Assembly (NCBI RefSeq): GCF_001602525.1
Contig: NZ_LSYT01000008.1
Location: 186,001 to 250,000 of the forward strand
Source: Flavobacterium chilense
Lineage (GTDB): Bacteria > Bacteroidota > Bacteroidia > Flavobacteriales > Flavobacteriaceae
Direction: 5' to 3'
DNA length: 64,000 bases
Below the pieces are notes generated by a model. That model did no database searches. It was not told where the DNA came from and worked only from the letters and a program-made list of their open reading frames with translations. Shown one piece after another: positions 16,504-24,639 of the stretch. Both the position numbers and the translations under genes were made by a program. Position 1 is the stretch's first letter. Every line of letters begins with the position of its first letter.

Positions 16504-18033
16504 ATGAAAAAAGCGTTTCAACTCTTCGATTTTACACAAAAAGTAAATTACAAAAACGAAATTTTAGCCGGTTTAACGGTTGCCATGACAATGATTCCGG
16601 AATCGTTATCATTTGCTATTCTGGCTGGATTTCCGCCGTTGGTAGGTTTGTACGCTGCTTTTATAGCAGGTTTGGTTACAGCGATTTTTGGCGGAAGACC
16701 CGGAATGATTTCCGGCGGAGCAGGTGCAACAGTTATTGTTTTAATTGCTTTGATGAAATCGCACGGAATCGAATATGTTTTTGCAGCTGTCGCACTTGGC
16801 GGTGTTGTGCAAATTTGCATCGGACTTTTTAAACTCGGTAAATTTATTCGGTTAGTACCACAACCTGTTATGTTTGGTTTTGTAAACGGTTTGGCGGTAG
16901 TTATTTTTATGTCGCAATTAGAACAGTTTAAAACCGTTGTAAATGGCAAAACGGCCTGGTTGCAGGGAACACCTTTGTATATTATGTTAGGTTTGGTTGC
17001 ACTGACGATTAGTATTGTTTTGCTTTTTCCGAAAATTACAAAGACAGTTCCGGCATCATTGGTTGCGATTATGGTGGTGTTTGCAGTTGTACTTATTTTT
17101 AATATCGAAACCAAAACGGTTCAGGATATTGCCTCAGTTCAGGGCGGATTTCCTCCTTTTCATATCCCTAATATTCCACTTTCTTTCGAAACTCTTAAAG
17201 TAATATTTCCGTATTCTGTAATTGTGGCGGCAGTTGGCCTGACTGAAGGATTGTTAACTCTGAATCTTGTTGACGAGATTACAGGAACGCGTGGAAACAG
17301 TAATCGGGAATGTATTGCTCAGGGAAGCTCAAATATCTTAAATGGTTTCTTTTTTGGGATGGGAGGCTGTCCCATGATTGCCCAGACTTTAGTAAATCTT
17401 TCAGCAGGATCAAGAGCCAGACTTTCGGGAATTATTGCCTCTTTGACTATTTTAATGATTATACTTTTTGGAGCGCCTGTAATTGGTAAGTTACCAATGG
17501 CAGCTTTGGTTGGCGTCATGATGATGGTAGCCATTACAACCTTTGAATGGGCAAGTTTCAGAATCATCAATAAAATGCCCAAACATGATATTTTTGTTGG
17601 AATTTTAGTAGCTCTTGTTACCATTGTATTGCACAATCTGGCTTTGGCTGTTTTGATTGGAGTGATTATTTCGGCTTTGGTTTTTGCTTGGGAAAGTGCC
17701 AAACGCATTCGCGCACGACATTTTACAGATGAAAAAGGGATTAAACATTATGAAATTTACGGACCTTTATTCTTTGGGTCAATAGCCGCTTTTATAGAAA
17801 AATTTGATGTTCAGAACGATCCTGATCATGTGATTATAGATTTTAAAGAAAGCCGTATAGCCGATATGTCAGCAATTGAAGCACTGAATAATTTAACGAA
17901 GAAATACAATCAGTTAAATAAAGTAATTGAACTCGAACATCTAAGCCCGGATTGTATCACATTACTTAAAAATGCCCAGGCAGTAATCAAAGTAAATGTA
18001 ATTGAAGATCCTACTTATAAAGTGGTTAGTTAA
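16504..18033 (+). CDS. SulP family anion transporter with STAS domain
   Basis: A 509-residue inner-membrane transporter of the SLC26/SulP family, which moves sulfate, bicarbonate or related anions. It shows the family motif GLTVAMTMIPESLSFAILAGFPPLVGLYAAF in pieces (AILAGFPPLVGLYAAF), GGRPGMISGGAGATVIV, and GGCPMIAQTLVNLSAGSRAR in the second half. About ten to twelve spans precede a cytoplasmic STAS domain (about 425-509) containing VIIDFKESRIADMSAIEAL, the conserved serine loop. The ATG at 16504 is chosen over an upstream TTG because it gives the family N-terminus MKKAFQLFDF. The ion carried cannot be read from sequence, and no sulfate or carbonic anhydrase gene is adjacent. Confidence 0.93.
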   Translation: MKKAFQLFDFTQKVNYKNEILAGLTVAMTMIPESLSFAILAGFPPLVGLYAAFIAGLVTAIFGGRPGMISGGAGATVIVLIALMKSHGIEYVFAAVALGGVVQICIGLFKLGKFIRLVPQPVMFGFVNGLAVVIFMSQLEQFKTVVNGKTAWLQGTPLYIMLGLVALTISIVLLFPKITKTVPASLVAIMVVFAVVLIFNIETKTVQDIASVQGGFPPFHIPNIPLSFETLKVIFPYSVIVAAVGLTEGLLTLNLVDEITGTRGNSNRECIAQGSSNILNGFFFGMGGCPMIAQTLVNLSAGSRARLSGIIASLTILMIILFGAPVIGKLPMAALVGVMMMVAITTFEWASFRIINKMPKHDIFVGILVALVTIVLHNLALAVLIGVIISALVFAWESAKRIRARHFTDEKGIKHYEIYGPLFFGSIAAFIEKFDVQNDPDHVIIDFKESRIADMSAIEALNNLTKKYNQLNKVIELEHLSPDCITLLKNAQAVIKVNVIEDPTYKVVS

Positions 18034-18066
18034 TTAGAAAACAATCAAATTTCAATCAATCATTCA

Positions 18067-20430
18067 TTAAAGATTTGTAACGGGTATTTTTCTAATTTCG
18101 GATATTAGTTTTCCATCTTCAGAAAAGCCTTCAAGTAATACCTGAATTTCCTTTTGATTGTTTTTTGGAAATTTTAATTGAAATCCTGATTGTTCATTTG
18201 TAATTAAATCAGAAGTCCAGTTTAAAGTTCCAAAATAGTCCAATTCGCTTTGAGTGTCGAAACTGGCATTTTTAAAATGTATGTTTTGAGTGAAACCTTT
18301 TGTTACCGTAATCAGACTGTATTTTGGAGTGAAATAATCTTTTTTTACTCCTTGTTTCATGAAAATTTTAATAGTTCCGTTGCCCGAAGCGCTTACATCA
18401 GAATTGCCGGTCTGATCAATATAAATTTCATCTACACTGTCTAAAGTAAGATTGAGTAACTGATTAAAATCAAAAACCGGGATGTTGTCGATGTAGACAT
18501 TAGGAGAGGTTGCCGAATCGCCAAGATAAGAACTCCTGCCGTTTCGGATATAGGCATTGTTGTCGTTTGGGTTTACGCCTGTTACATAGCCATTTGTGGA
18601 TAAAAAGTTTAAAACAGTTCGGTAGTTACCATCCTTTATTTTGAAGGCTCTCGCGCTCGAACTCATATCGTCTTTGTGAACAAGGATTTCTTTTTTATAA
18701 TCGTTTTTTATAGTTACATCATTCAGTTCTACAATCGGATTTTTTTCGGTTGTTTTAAATTTGAAAACATTTTCAGTCTTTTGAGGTGCGGGACAATTTA
18801 CTTTTTCAATTGATGGTCCCAAAATAAAACGGGATTCATCTCTGGAAACCCTTGCTTCTATTTTGGTAAGCACAGCTGTATTTTTTTCATTGACCATTTG
18901 CAGGGCAAGTACTGTAGAATCCTGAGCAAAAAAGTGCTCAAACTTAAAAGCATTATCTGAATCGATAGTGGCTTGTTCGAATAAATTATTTTTTAAAGAA
19001 ATAAGATCAATTTTGTTTTTGACATTCGATTTGGCTTCTTTTTGAACTCTTCCGCTTACGGTAACGCCTTTTTCAAATGCATAATTGATTTTTTGAGGAT
19101 CAGATTTTATATTTTCCCACAAGAACTTGCTTTTATTCTGGTTGAGCATTAAAAGCTCCATATCCTGTTTACGGTTTTTGTTGTCAGGATTATAATAATC
19201 ATAATTGTCTGTTTCAGGCTGTTCTAAATATGCATTGAGGTAAAAAGTGCCTTGCAAAGATCTTTTTTGATTGATACATAAGGTGTTTTCAGGAAGTACA
19301 CTAATACTCAATCGGGCTTTGTTAAGTTCTGTTTTTCCAGATAATGAAATACTGTCTCCTGTTGTAGTTTTGGCTTCTAATGTTGTTAAAGAAATTGTGT
19401 TATTGTCAATATAAACCAATCGCTCTGTTAATTCGTTGAGGTTTTCGTCAAGCAAACGGATAATATTAACTCCGGGTGACAAATATTTTTTGTCAAAAAA
19501 ACAAGCCTGTTCCGTTTTTTTGTCGTTAAAAGTAATTTCCTGCTTCATAAAAGTTCCGTCTTGCTGAATAAGCAGCGTAAACTTTTTATTCTGATAGGAT
19601 TCGATACCTTTCTCATTTGTTTTTACTACAACCAACAGTTTATCCTGTGTTAGATTGTTGTTGTAACTCAGTATAATTCCTGTTTCCAGTATTTTATCGA
19701 GAGGTTTGGAAATTTTTAATGGGGCACTATCTATTTTTAAAGTATATTTTTCGTTTTTGTTGGCCTTTATATAAAAAACACCATTTCCCATTTTGTTGGT
19801 ATGAAAGTGAGCTACTTCGTTAGATTTAGAGTCCAGAACAATTCCGTCTTTGATTTCGATTCCCTTTCTATTGCAATCTTTTATTTTGACTCCAATCATA
19901 TTAAGCATATCATCGACTATAGAACCGCTTTCAGGAAACAGAGTGATTTCTGCAGTTTTCCAGTTTGGCTCATTGGTTTCAGGCTGATAACCATCTTTTT
20001 TATCAATAATTTTAATGGTCTGATTGAAAGAATCATCTTCTTTAAAATTATTCATCCAGTTGGTGTAAAAATGAAAATGGTACCTACCGGATTTGAATTT
20101 TTCATTTAGATGAATCCCGCCTGAAAAAGTACCAAATTCAGCAAAAAGAAGTTGTTTCTGAATGATTTGCTGCTGATCATCATAAACGACTAATTCGACA
20201 TTTGTCGTACTAAGATTGGGTTCATTCTTGTTTTTGCTAAATACATAGCCTTTAAAAGCAACATCTTCGTTGTTGATATAAATGTCTTTGTTAAATTGTA
20301 CATGGATATTTTCTCTGTCGTAATGAAAATAGGTTTCGATGTAATTTTTTATTTTTTCTGTATTGTTGGGAGTTTGAGCGAAGGCCTGGAAGCAAAAAAG
20401 AAAGCTGAAAAACTTTAAGATTGATTTCAT
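18067..20430 (-). CDS. Secreted MG2/TonB-plug-domain-like protein
   Basis: A 787-residue exported protein beginning at the ATG (MKSILKFFSFLFCFQAFAQ, a clear signal peptide). Residues about 40-130 read like an MG2-type beta domain (EDVAFKGYVFSKNKNEPN, FGTFSGGIHLNEKFKSG) as in alpha-2-macroglobulin relatives. Near 620-700, a segment resembles a TonB-receptor plug: YIRNGRSSYLGD, SPNVYIDNIPVFDFNQL and DSVDEIYIDQTGN followed by GTIKIFMKQG. It lacks a 22-strand barrel behind the plug, so it is not a full receptor. Such proteins are common in Bacteroidota and of unknown role; periplasmic or outer-membrane location is inferred. It converges with the SulP gene. Confidence 0.72.
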   Translation of the reverse strand: MKSILKFFSFLFCFQAFAQTPNNTEKIKNYIETYFHYDRENIHVQFNKDIYINNEDVAFKGYVFSKNKNEPNLSTTNVELVVYDDQQQIIQKQLLFAEFGTFSGGIHLNEKFKSGRYHFHFYTNWMNNFKEDDSFNQTIKIIDKKDGYQPETNEPNWKTAEITLFPESGSIVDDMLNMIGVKIKDCNRKGIEIKDGIVLDSKSNEVAHFHTNKMGNGVFYIKANKNEKYTLKIDSAPLKISKPLDKILETGIILSYNNNLTQDKLLVVVKTNEKGIESYQNKKFTLLIQQDGTFMKQEITFNDKKTEQACFFDKKYLSPGVNIIRLLDENLNELTERLVYIDNNTISLTTLEAKTTTGDSISLSGKTELNKARLSISVLPENTLCINQKRSLQGTFYLNAYLEQPETDNYDYYNPDNKNRKQDMELLMLNQNKSKFLWENIKSDPQKINYAFEKGVTVSGRVQKEAKSNVKNKIDLISLKNNLFEQATIDSDNAFKFEHFFAQDSTVLALQMVNEKNTAVLTKIEARVSRDESRFILGPSIEKVNCPAPQKTENVFKFKTTEKNPIVELNDVTIKNDYKKEILVHKDDMSSSARAFKIKDGNYRTVLNFLSTNGYVTGVNPNDNNAYIRNGRSSYLGDSATSPNVYIDNIPVFDFNQLLNLTLDSVDEIYIDQTGNSDVSASGNGTIKIFMKQGVKKDYFTPKYSLITVTKGFTQNIHFKNASFDTQSELDYFGTLNWTSDLITNEQSGFQLKFPKNNQKEIQVLLEGFSEDGKLISEIRKIPVTNL

Positions 20431-20647
20431 ACAAAACAAAGATTTAAGGCATTTAAAAATACCTCATAAATTTAATTGCATTCTTTATCCATAAGAGTTA
20501 AAATACTCATAATGTTTATGTTTGAAATCGATTACAATTTCAGAAAAAAGTTACTTTTATAACTTTTTTAAATTAGAAAATGAGATAATGTAGCAATGCA
20601 ACTAAATTATCTCATTTTTTGATTGTCATATTATTTCATTAATTCAA

Positions 20648-21850
20648 TTATTTCAGCATTGATTTTACTTCGCTGAACTTGCCATCTACTTCATCGATTT
20701 TTAAATCTAAAATATGGGCAATTAAAGGATAAATCGAAACGTTTTGAAATGTTTTTACTGTTTTATCGACTTTAAAAACAGGGCCTTTTGCGTAAAAAAT
20801 AGCATGCATATCTTTCTCATTGTTGTCATAACCATGAGTTCCGCCTTTTATGTTCTGACTTTCTTTAGCAACTAAACTATATCCTTTGTCTGCTTCAATA
20901 ACAAAATCATGTACTCTTGGGTTAGTACCATAATGCAATCTTTTAGGGACTTCACTTGATTTCCAGAACTTAATATGCGGTACTTTTTTTAAAGCTTTTG
21001 CAATCGAATCCTGATAGCCCGGTTTTGCCTGAAGACTCATAATAGGATTGATTACATCTTTATAGCCAAGCCATTCGGGTTTTAGGTAATCCAGAACAGC
21101 TACTTTTTTATCATTGCTGATATCTGCCATTCCGTGATCTGAAACGATGATTAAATTGATTTGTTTTCCAATAGGTAACTGATTTAATCTGGCAGATAAT
21201 TCTCCCATAATAGAATCCATTTTAATGACCATTTTTTTGTTTTCTGGAGAAAGCGGGCCAAAATTATGTCCGGTATGATCTGGTTCATCAAAATATAAAG
21301 TAACCAAATGCGGACGTTGTTTTTCAGGAAGCTGCAACCATTTTAAAACGGTATCAATTCTGGTTTCGTATGGAATTTTATTATCGTAATTTTTATAATA
21401 ACCCGGTCTCCTTTGATCCAGATCTGATCCTGGCCAGAAGAAAGAAGCTGTTTTTACGCCTTGTTGTTCGGCTACATTCCAAATTGGGTTTCCGCCATAA
21501 AAACGTGAATCATTTTTTGCATTCGATGATAAGGAAAAGGATTCATTTAGTTGCGCATCATAAAAAACATTATTGATAATACCATGATGATCTGGATAAA
21601 GTCCTGTTACAATAGCATAATGATTTGGAAAAGTTTTACTGGGATAAGAAGGTTTCATAGATTTTGCATGAACCCCTTCTTTTGCGATTTCTTTTAAGTT
21701 AGGAAGATTAAATTGTTTTTGATAATCCCAACGAAAGCCATCCATAGAAACTAAAACAACATAATTGTCTTTGCTGGAAGATTGGGCATTTAAAATAAAA
21801 GAAAGGGAAAGAAAAACTAAAGACAGGAGAGTAGTAAAATGCTTTTTCAT
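20648..21850 (-). CDS. Ectonucleotide pyrophosphatase/phosphodiesterase-like enzyme
   Basis: A 400-residue exported member of the alkaline phosphatase superfamily (NPP branch), which hydrolyses phosphodiester or pyrophosphate bonds of nucleotides or lipids. A signal peptide (MKKHFTTLLSLVFLSLSFILNA) is followed by VLVSMDGFRWDY (first metal ligand), PSKTFPNHYAIVTGLYPDHHG with the nucleophilic threonine, FDEPDHTGHNFGP, IIVSDHGMADIS and GTHGYDN, which carry the remaining zinc ligands. All catalytic residues that can be judged are present. It should work in the periplasm and scavenge phosphate or nucleosides. It is monocistronic, with about 200 bases on each side. Confidence 0.92.
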   Translation of the reverse strand: MKKHFTTLLSLVFLSLSFILNAQSSSKDNYVVLVSMDGFRWDYQKQFNLPNLKEIAKEGVHAKSMKPSYPSKTFPNHYAIVTGLYPDHHGIINNVFYDAQLNESFSLSSNAKNDSRFYGGNPIWNVAEQQGVKTASFFWPGSDLDQRRPGYYKNYDNKIPYETRIDTVLKWLQLPEKQRPHLVTLYFDEPDHTGHNFGPLSPENKKMVIKMDSIMGELSARLNQLPIGKQINLIIVSDHGMADISNDKKVAVLDYLKPEWLGYKDVINPIMSLQAKPGYQDSIAKALKKVPHIKFWKSSEVPKRLHYGTNPRVHDFVIEADKGYSLVAKESQNIKGGTHGYDNNEKDMHAIFYAKGPVFKVDKTVKTFQNVSIYPLIAHILDLKIDEVDGKFSEVKSMLK

Positions 21851-21923
21851 TTTTTAAATTTATTATAACGACAAAGGTAGAGATAACAGATTTTTTAAAG
21901 AAAAAGAGAATGTTAAATAAAAA

Positions 21924-22109
21924 GTTCGCCACGAATTCACGAATTATTTTTTAAAATCTTTGAGGTTATCGTTATCGACAAATTACGCAGATTAAAAGAT
22001 TATAATCTGTGTAATCTTTTTAATCTGTGGTAAATAAATAAACACACAGATTTGAAAAAATAATCCGTGAATTGCTTCGCCAGTTGCTATCGCTCGAGTC
22101 GTGGCGAAC
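21924..22109. repeat. 186-base palindromic interspersed element
   Basis: The outer ends GTTCGCCACGAATTCACGAA and a near reverse complement ending TCGTGGCGAAC mark a large imperfect inverted repeat. Inside are GATTAAAAGATTATAATCTG and TAATCTTTTTAATCTGTGG, another nested palindrome. No open frame is present. The wording (CACGAATT, AATCTGTG) is that of short dispersed elements seen between genes in flavobacterial genomes, so this is probably a non-autonomous repeat copy. It sits between the phosphodiesterase gene and the groEL terminator. Confidence 0.65.
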
Positions 22110-22116
22110 AAAACAA

Positions 22117-22148
22117 AAAAAAACGCCAGATTAATATCCGGCGTTTTT
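22117..22148 (-). terminator. Terminator of groESL
   Basis: Read on the minus strand, AACGCCGGATATTAATCTGGCG forms a stem around ATATTAAT and is followed by a run of nine T. It lies about 20 bases behind the groEL stop. Confidence 0.9.
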
Positions 22149-22168
22149 AAGTTTTAAGAAAAGAACGA

Positions 22169-23800
22169 TTACATCATTCCTGGCATTCCGCCTCCCATTG
22201 GCATTCCGCCTCCGGCATTTTCTTCTTTAATATCGATTAATGCACATTCTGTAGTTAAGATCATTCCAGAAACTGAAGCAGCATTTTCTAATGCTACACG
22301 AGTTACTTTTTTAGGATCGATAATTCCAGCTTTAAGCATGTCTACATATTCATCAGTTTTAGCATTGTAACCAAAATCACCAGAACCTTCAGCTACTTTT
22401 GCTACCACTACAGAACCTTCAAGACCTGCATTTTCAACAATAGTTCTTAATGGAGACTCAACAGCACGAGATACAATCTGGATTCCAGTTGCTTCATCAG
22501 CGTTGTCAGCTTTAAGTTCTGCTAATGCAGCTTTTGCTCTTAATAAGGCAACACCACCTCCGGCAACAATTCCTTCTTCAACAGCAGCACGTGTAGCGTG
22601 TAAAGCATCGTCAACTCTGTCTTTTTTCTCTTTCATTTCAACTTCAGATGCAGCACCAACATAAAGAACTGCAACACCACCAGCTAATTTAGCTAAACGC
22701 TCTTGCAATTTTTCTTTATCATAATCAGATGTTGTAGTTTCCATCTGACCTTTAATTTGGTTTACACGGTTTTTGATGATATCAGCTTCACCAGCACCAC
22801 TTACGATAGTTGTATTGTCTTTATCGATAGAAACTCTTTTTGCGTTTCCTAACATTTCGATAGTTGTATTCTCAAGAGTATAACCTCTTTCTTCAGAGAT
22901 TACAGTTCCGCCAGTTAAGATTGCGATATCTTCTAACATTGCTTTTCTTCTGTCTCCAAAACCTGGAGCTTTTACAGCAGCAATTTTAAGTGCACCTCTT
23001 AATTTGTTTACTACTAAAGTTGAAAGAGCTTCTCCGTCAACATCTTCAGCAATAATTAATAATGGTTTTCCTGATTGAGCAACTGGCTCTAAAACAGGTA
23101 GTAATTCTTTTAAAGAAGATACTTTTTTGTCGTATAATAAGATGTATGGAGAGTCTAATTCAACTTCCATTTTCTCTGGGTTTGTTACGAAATAAGGAGA
23201 AAGGTATCCTCTGTCAAACTGCATTCCTTCAACAACATCAACGAAAGTATCAGTTCCTTTAGCTTCTTCAACAGTAATAACTCCTTCTTTACCCACTTTT
23301 GCGAAAGCAGTAGCGATTAATTCACCAATAACTTCATCATTATTTGCAGAGATAGAAGCAATTTGTTTAATTTTGTCAGAATCACTTCCAACAACTTTAG
23401 CTTGTTTTGCTAAGTCAGCAACGATAGCTTCAACTGCTTTATCGATACCACGTTTTAAGTCCATTGGATTTGCACCTGCAGCAACATTTTTAAGACCTTC
23501 TTTTACGATTGCCTGAGCTAAAACTGTAGCAGTTGTAGTTCCGTCACCTGCTAAATCATTTGTTTTAGAAGCAACTTCTTTTACCATTTGCGCACCCATA
23601 TTTTCTAATGGGTCTTTTAATTCGATTTCTTTTGCAACCGAAACTCCATCTTTGGTAACTGTTGGTCCACCAAATGATTTTCCAATAATTACGTTACGAC
23701 CTTTTGGTCCAAGAGTTACTTTTACAGCATTTGCTAATGCATCAACACCACGTTTTAATCCGTCACGTGCTTCAATATCAAATTTTATATCTTTTGCCAT
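22169..23800 (-). CDS. groEL: Chaperonin GroEL
   Basis: The 60-kDa subunit of the ATP-driven folding chamber. The 543-residue sequence has the typical start MAKDIKFDIEARDGLKRGVD, the ATP-binding GPKGRNVIIGKSFGGPTVTKDG and DLAGDGTTTATVLAQAI, the hinge and apical-domain segments, and the signature AAVEEGIVAGGGVALL. The flexible C-terminal tail is Gly/Met-rich (GGGMPMGGGMPGMM), as usual. It follows groES with an 80-base gap and ends at a strong terminator. It is the only groEL in the window. Confidence 0.99.
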   Translation of the reverse strand: MAKDIKFDIEARDGLKRGVDALANAVKVTLGPKGRNVIIGKSFGGPTVTKDGVSVAKEIELKDPLENMGAQMVKEVASKTNDLAGDGTTTATVLAQAIVKEGLKNVAAGANPMDLKRGIDKAVEAIVADLAKQAKVVGSDSDKIKQIASISANNDEVIGELIATAFAKVGKEGVITVEEAKGTDTFVDVVEGMQFDRGYLSPYFVTNPEKMEVELDSPYILLYDKKVSSLKELLPVLEPVAQSGKPLLIIAEDVDGEALSTLVVNKLRGALKIAAVKAPGFGDRRKAMLEDIAILTGGTVISEERGYTLENTTIEMLGNAKRVSIDKDNTTIVSGAGEADIIKNRVNQIKGQMETTTSDYDKEKLQERLAKLAGGVAVLYVGAASEVEMKEKKDRVDDALHATRAAVEEGIVAGGGVALLRAKAALAELKADNADEATGIQIVSRAVESPLRTIVENAGLEGSVVVAKVAEGSGDFGYNAKTDEYVDMLKAGIIDPKKVTRVALENAASVSGMILTTECALIDIKEENAGGGMPMGGGMPGMM

Positions 23801-23880
23801 TTTTTTAAATTTTGTTTAATGTTTTGTTTGTTTCAAGTTGCTGTGTACTTAATTTGTGATACTCAGCGCTTAATACTTTT

Positions 23881-24156
23881 TTAGATAATTGCGAGGATAT
23901 CATCCTCACGCATGATCAAATAATCAGTTCCTTCAAGTTTTAATTCAGTTCCGGCGTATTTACCATAAAGAACAGTATCACCAACTTTTACGGTCATAGT
24001 ATGATCTTTAGAGCCATTTCCTACTGCAACTACAGTTCCTTTTTGTGGTTTTTCTTTGGCAGTATCCGGAATAAAAATACCTGAGGCAGTTTTAGTTTCA
24101 GCTGCAACAGGTTCGATAAGTACGCGATCTGAAAGCGGTTTAATGTTTAAGGCCAT
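23881..24156 (-). CDS. groES: Co-chaperonin GroES
   Basis: The lid of the GroEL chamber, 91 residues. It begins MALNIKPLSDRVLIEPVAAE and contains the mobile loop AETKTASGIFIPDTAKEKP, then GTVVAVGNG and YGKYAGTELKLEGTDYLI, and ends REDDILAII. Start and length agree with the family. Upstream lies a TGGCAC...CTGA element described separately; no CIRCE operator for HrcA was found in the 90 bases before the start. Confidence 0.98.
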   Translation of the reverse strand: MALNIKPLSDRVLIEPVAAETKTASGIFIPDTAKEKPQKGTVVAVGNGSKDHTMTVKVGDTVLYGKYAGTELKLEGTDYLIMREDDILAII

Positions 24157-24204
24157 GATTTTATATTATTATAGTTATACGTTTTATTAATGCTCTAGTA
24201 ACTT

Positions 24205-24219
24205 TCAGAAATTGTGCCA
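24205..24219 (-). promoter_or_regulatory. Candidate sigma-54-type promoter of groESL
   Basis: On the minus strand the sequence reads TGGCACAATTTCTGA. The -24 half TGGCAC is exact; the -12 half matches at T and G of TTGC (CTGA here), with correct spacing. It would start transcription about 35 bases before groES. A sigma-54 activator gene lies 3 kb upstream. The -12 mismatch keeps confidence moderate. Confidence 0.45.
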
Positions 24220-24244
24220 TGCTCTTAAAACTGACATTATTTCT

Positions 24245-24279
24245 TAAAAAAAATGCCAGCTTTGACAGGCTGGCATTTC
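24245..24279 (-). terminator. Terminator behind secG
   Basis: On the minus strand AATGCCAGCC-TGTCAAA-GCTGGCATT is followed by TTTTTTTAAG. It lies about 20 bases behind secG and separates that operon from groES. Confidence 0.9.
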
Positions 24280-24297
24280 ATATCGATATTCAATTTA

Positions 24298-24636
24298 TTA
24301 TTTTGCTGCAGGTGCTGCCGGAGCAGGAGTTTGTTGTGCCGGAGTAGCTGGCGTTGTTGCAGGTGCTTCCGTTTTTTCAATGATTTTAGATCCTGTATCG
24401 TTTAATGATCCTGTAAAGCTTAAGCTTGAAAGCAAGATTAAAGCAATCAAAATAGTAGCTAATGTCCAGGTACTTTTGTCTAAAAAGTCTGTTGTTTTTT
24501 GTACTCCGCCTAACATTTGAGTTCCGCTAATTGTAGACGATAATCCGCCTCCTTTAGGGTTTTGAACCATGATTACTACGATCAATAGAAAACAAACTAT
24601 TGTGATTAAAACTAAAAAAATTGAAAATGTGCTCAT
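24298..24636 (-). CDS. secG: Preprotein translocase subunit SecG
   Basis: A small subunit of the SecYEG channel, 112 residues. Two spans are visible: FSIFLVLITIVCFLLIVVIMV at the N-terminus and LATILIALILLSSLSF near 56-72. Between them is the family signature NPKGGGLSSTISGTQMLGG. The Ala/Pro/Thr-rich C-terminal tail of about 30 residues is an extension often seen in Bacteroidota. It starts three bases behind the TPR gene and ends the miaB-to-secG run. Confidence 0.95.
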   Translation of the reverse strand: MSTFSIFLVLITIVCFLLIVVIMVQNPKGGGLSSTISGTQMLGGVQKTTDFLDKSTWTLATILIALILLSSLSFTGSLNDTGSKIIEKTEAPATTPATPAQQTPAPAAPAAK

Positions 24637-24639
24637 TGC

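Noticed and set aside
16548..17708. Two long minus-strand frames opposite the SulP gene
   Set aside because: They lie entirely within a well-supported transporter gene and have no recognisable domain.
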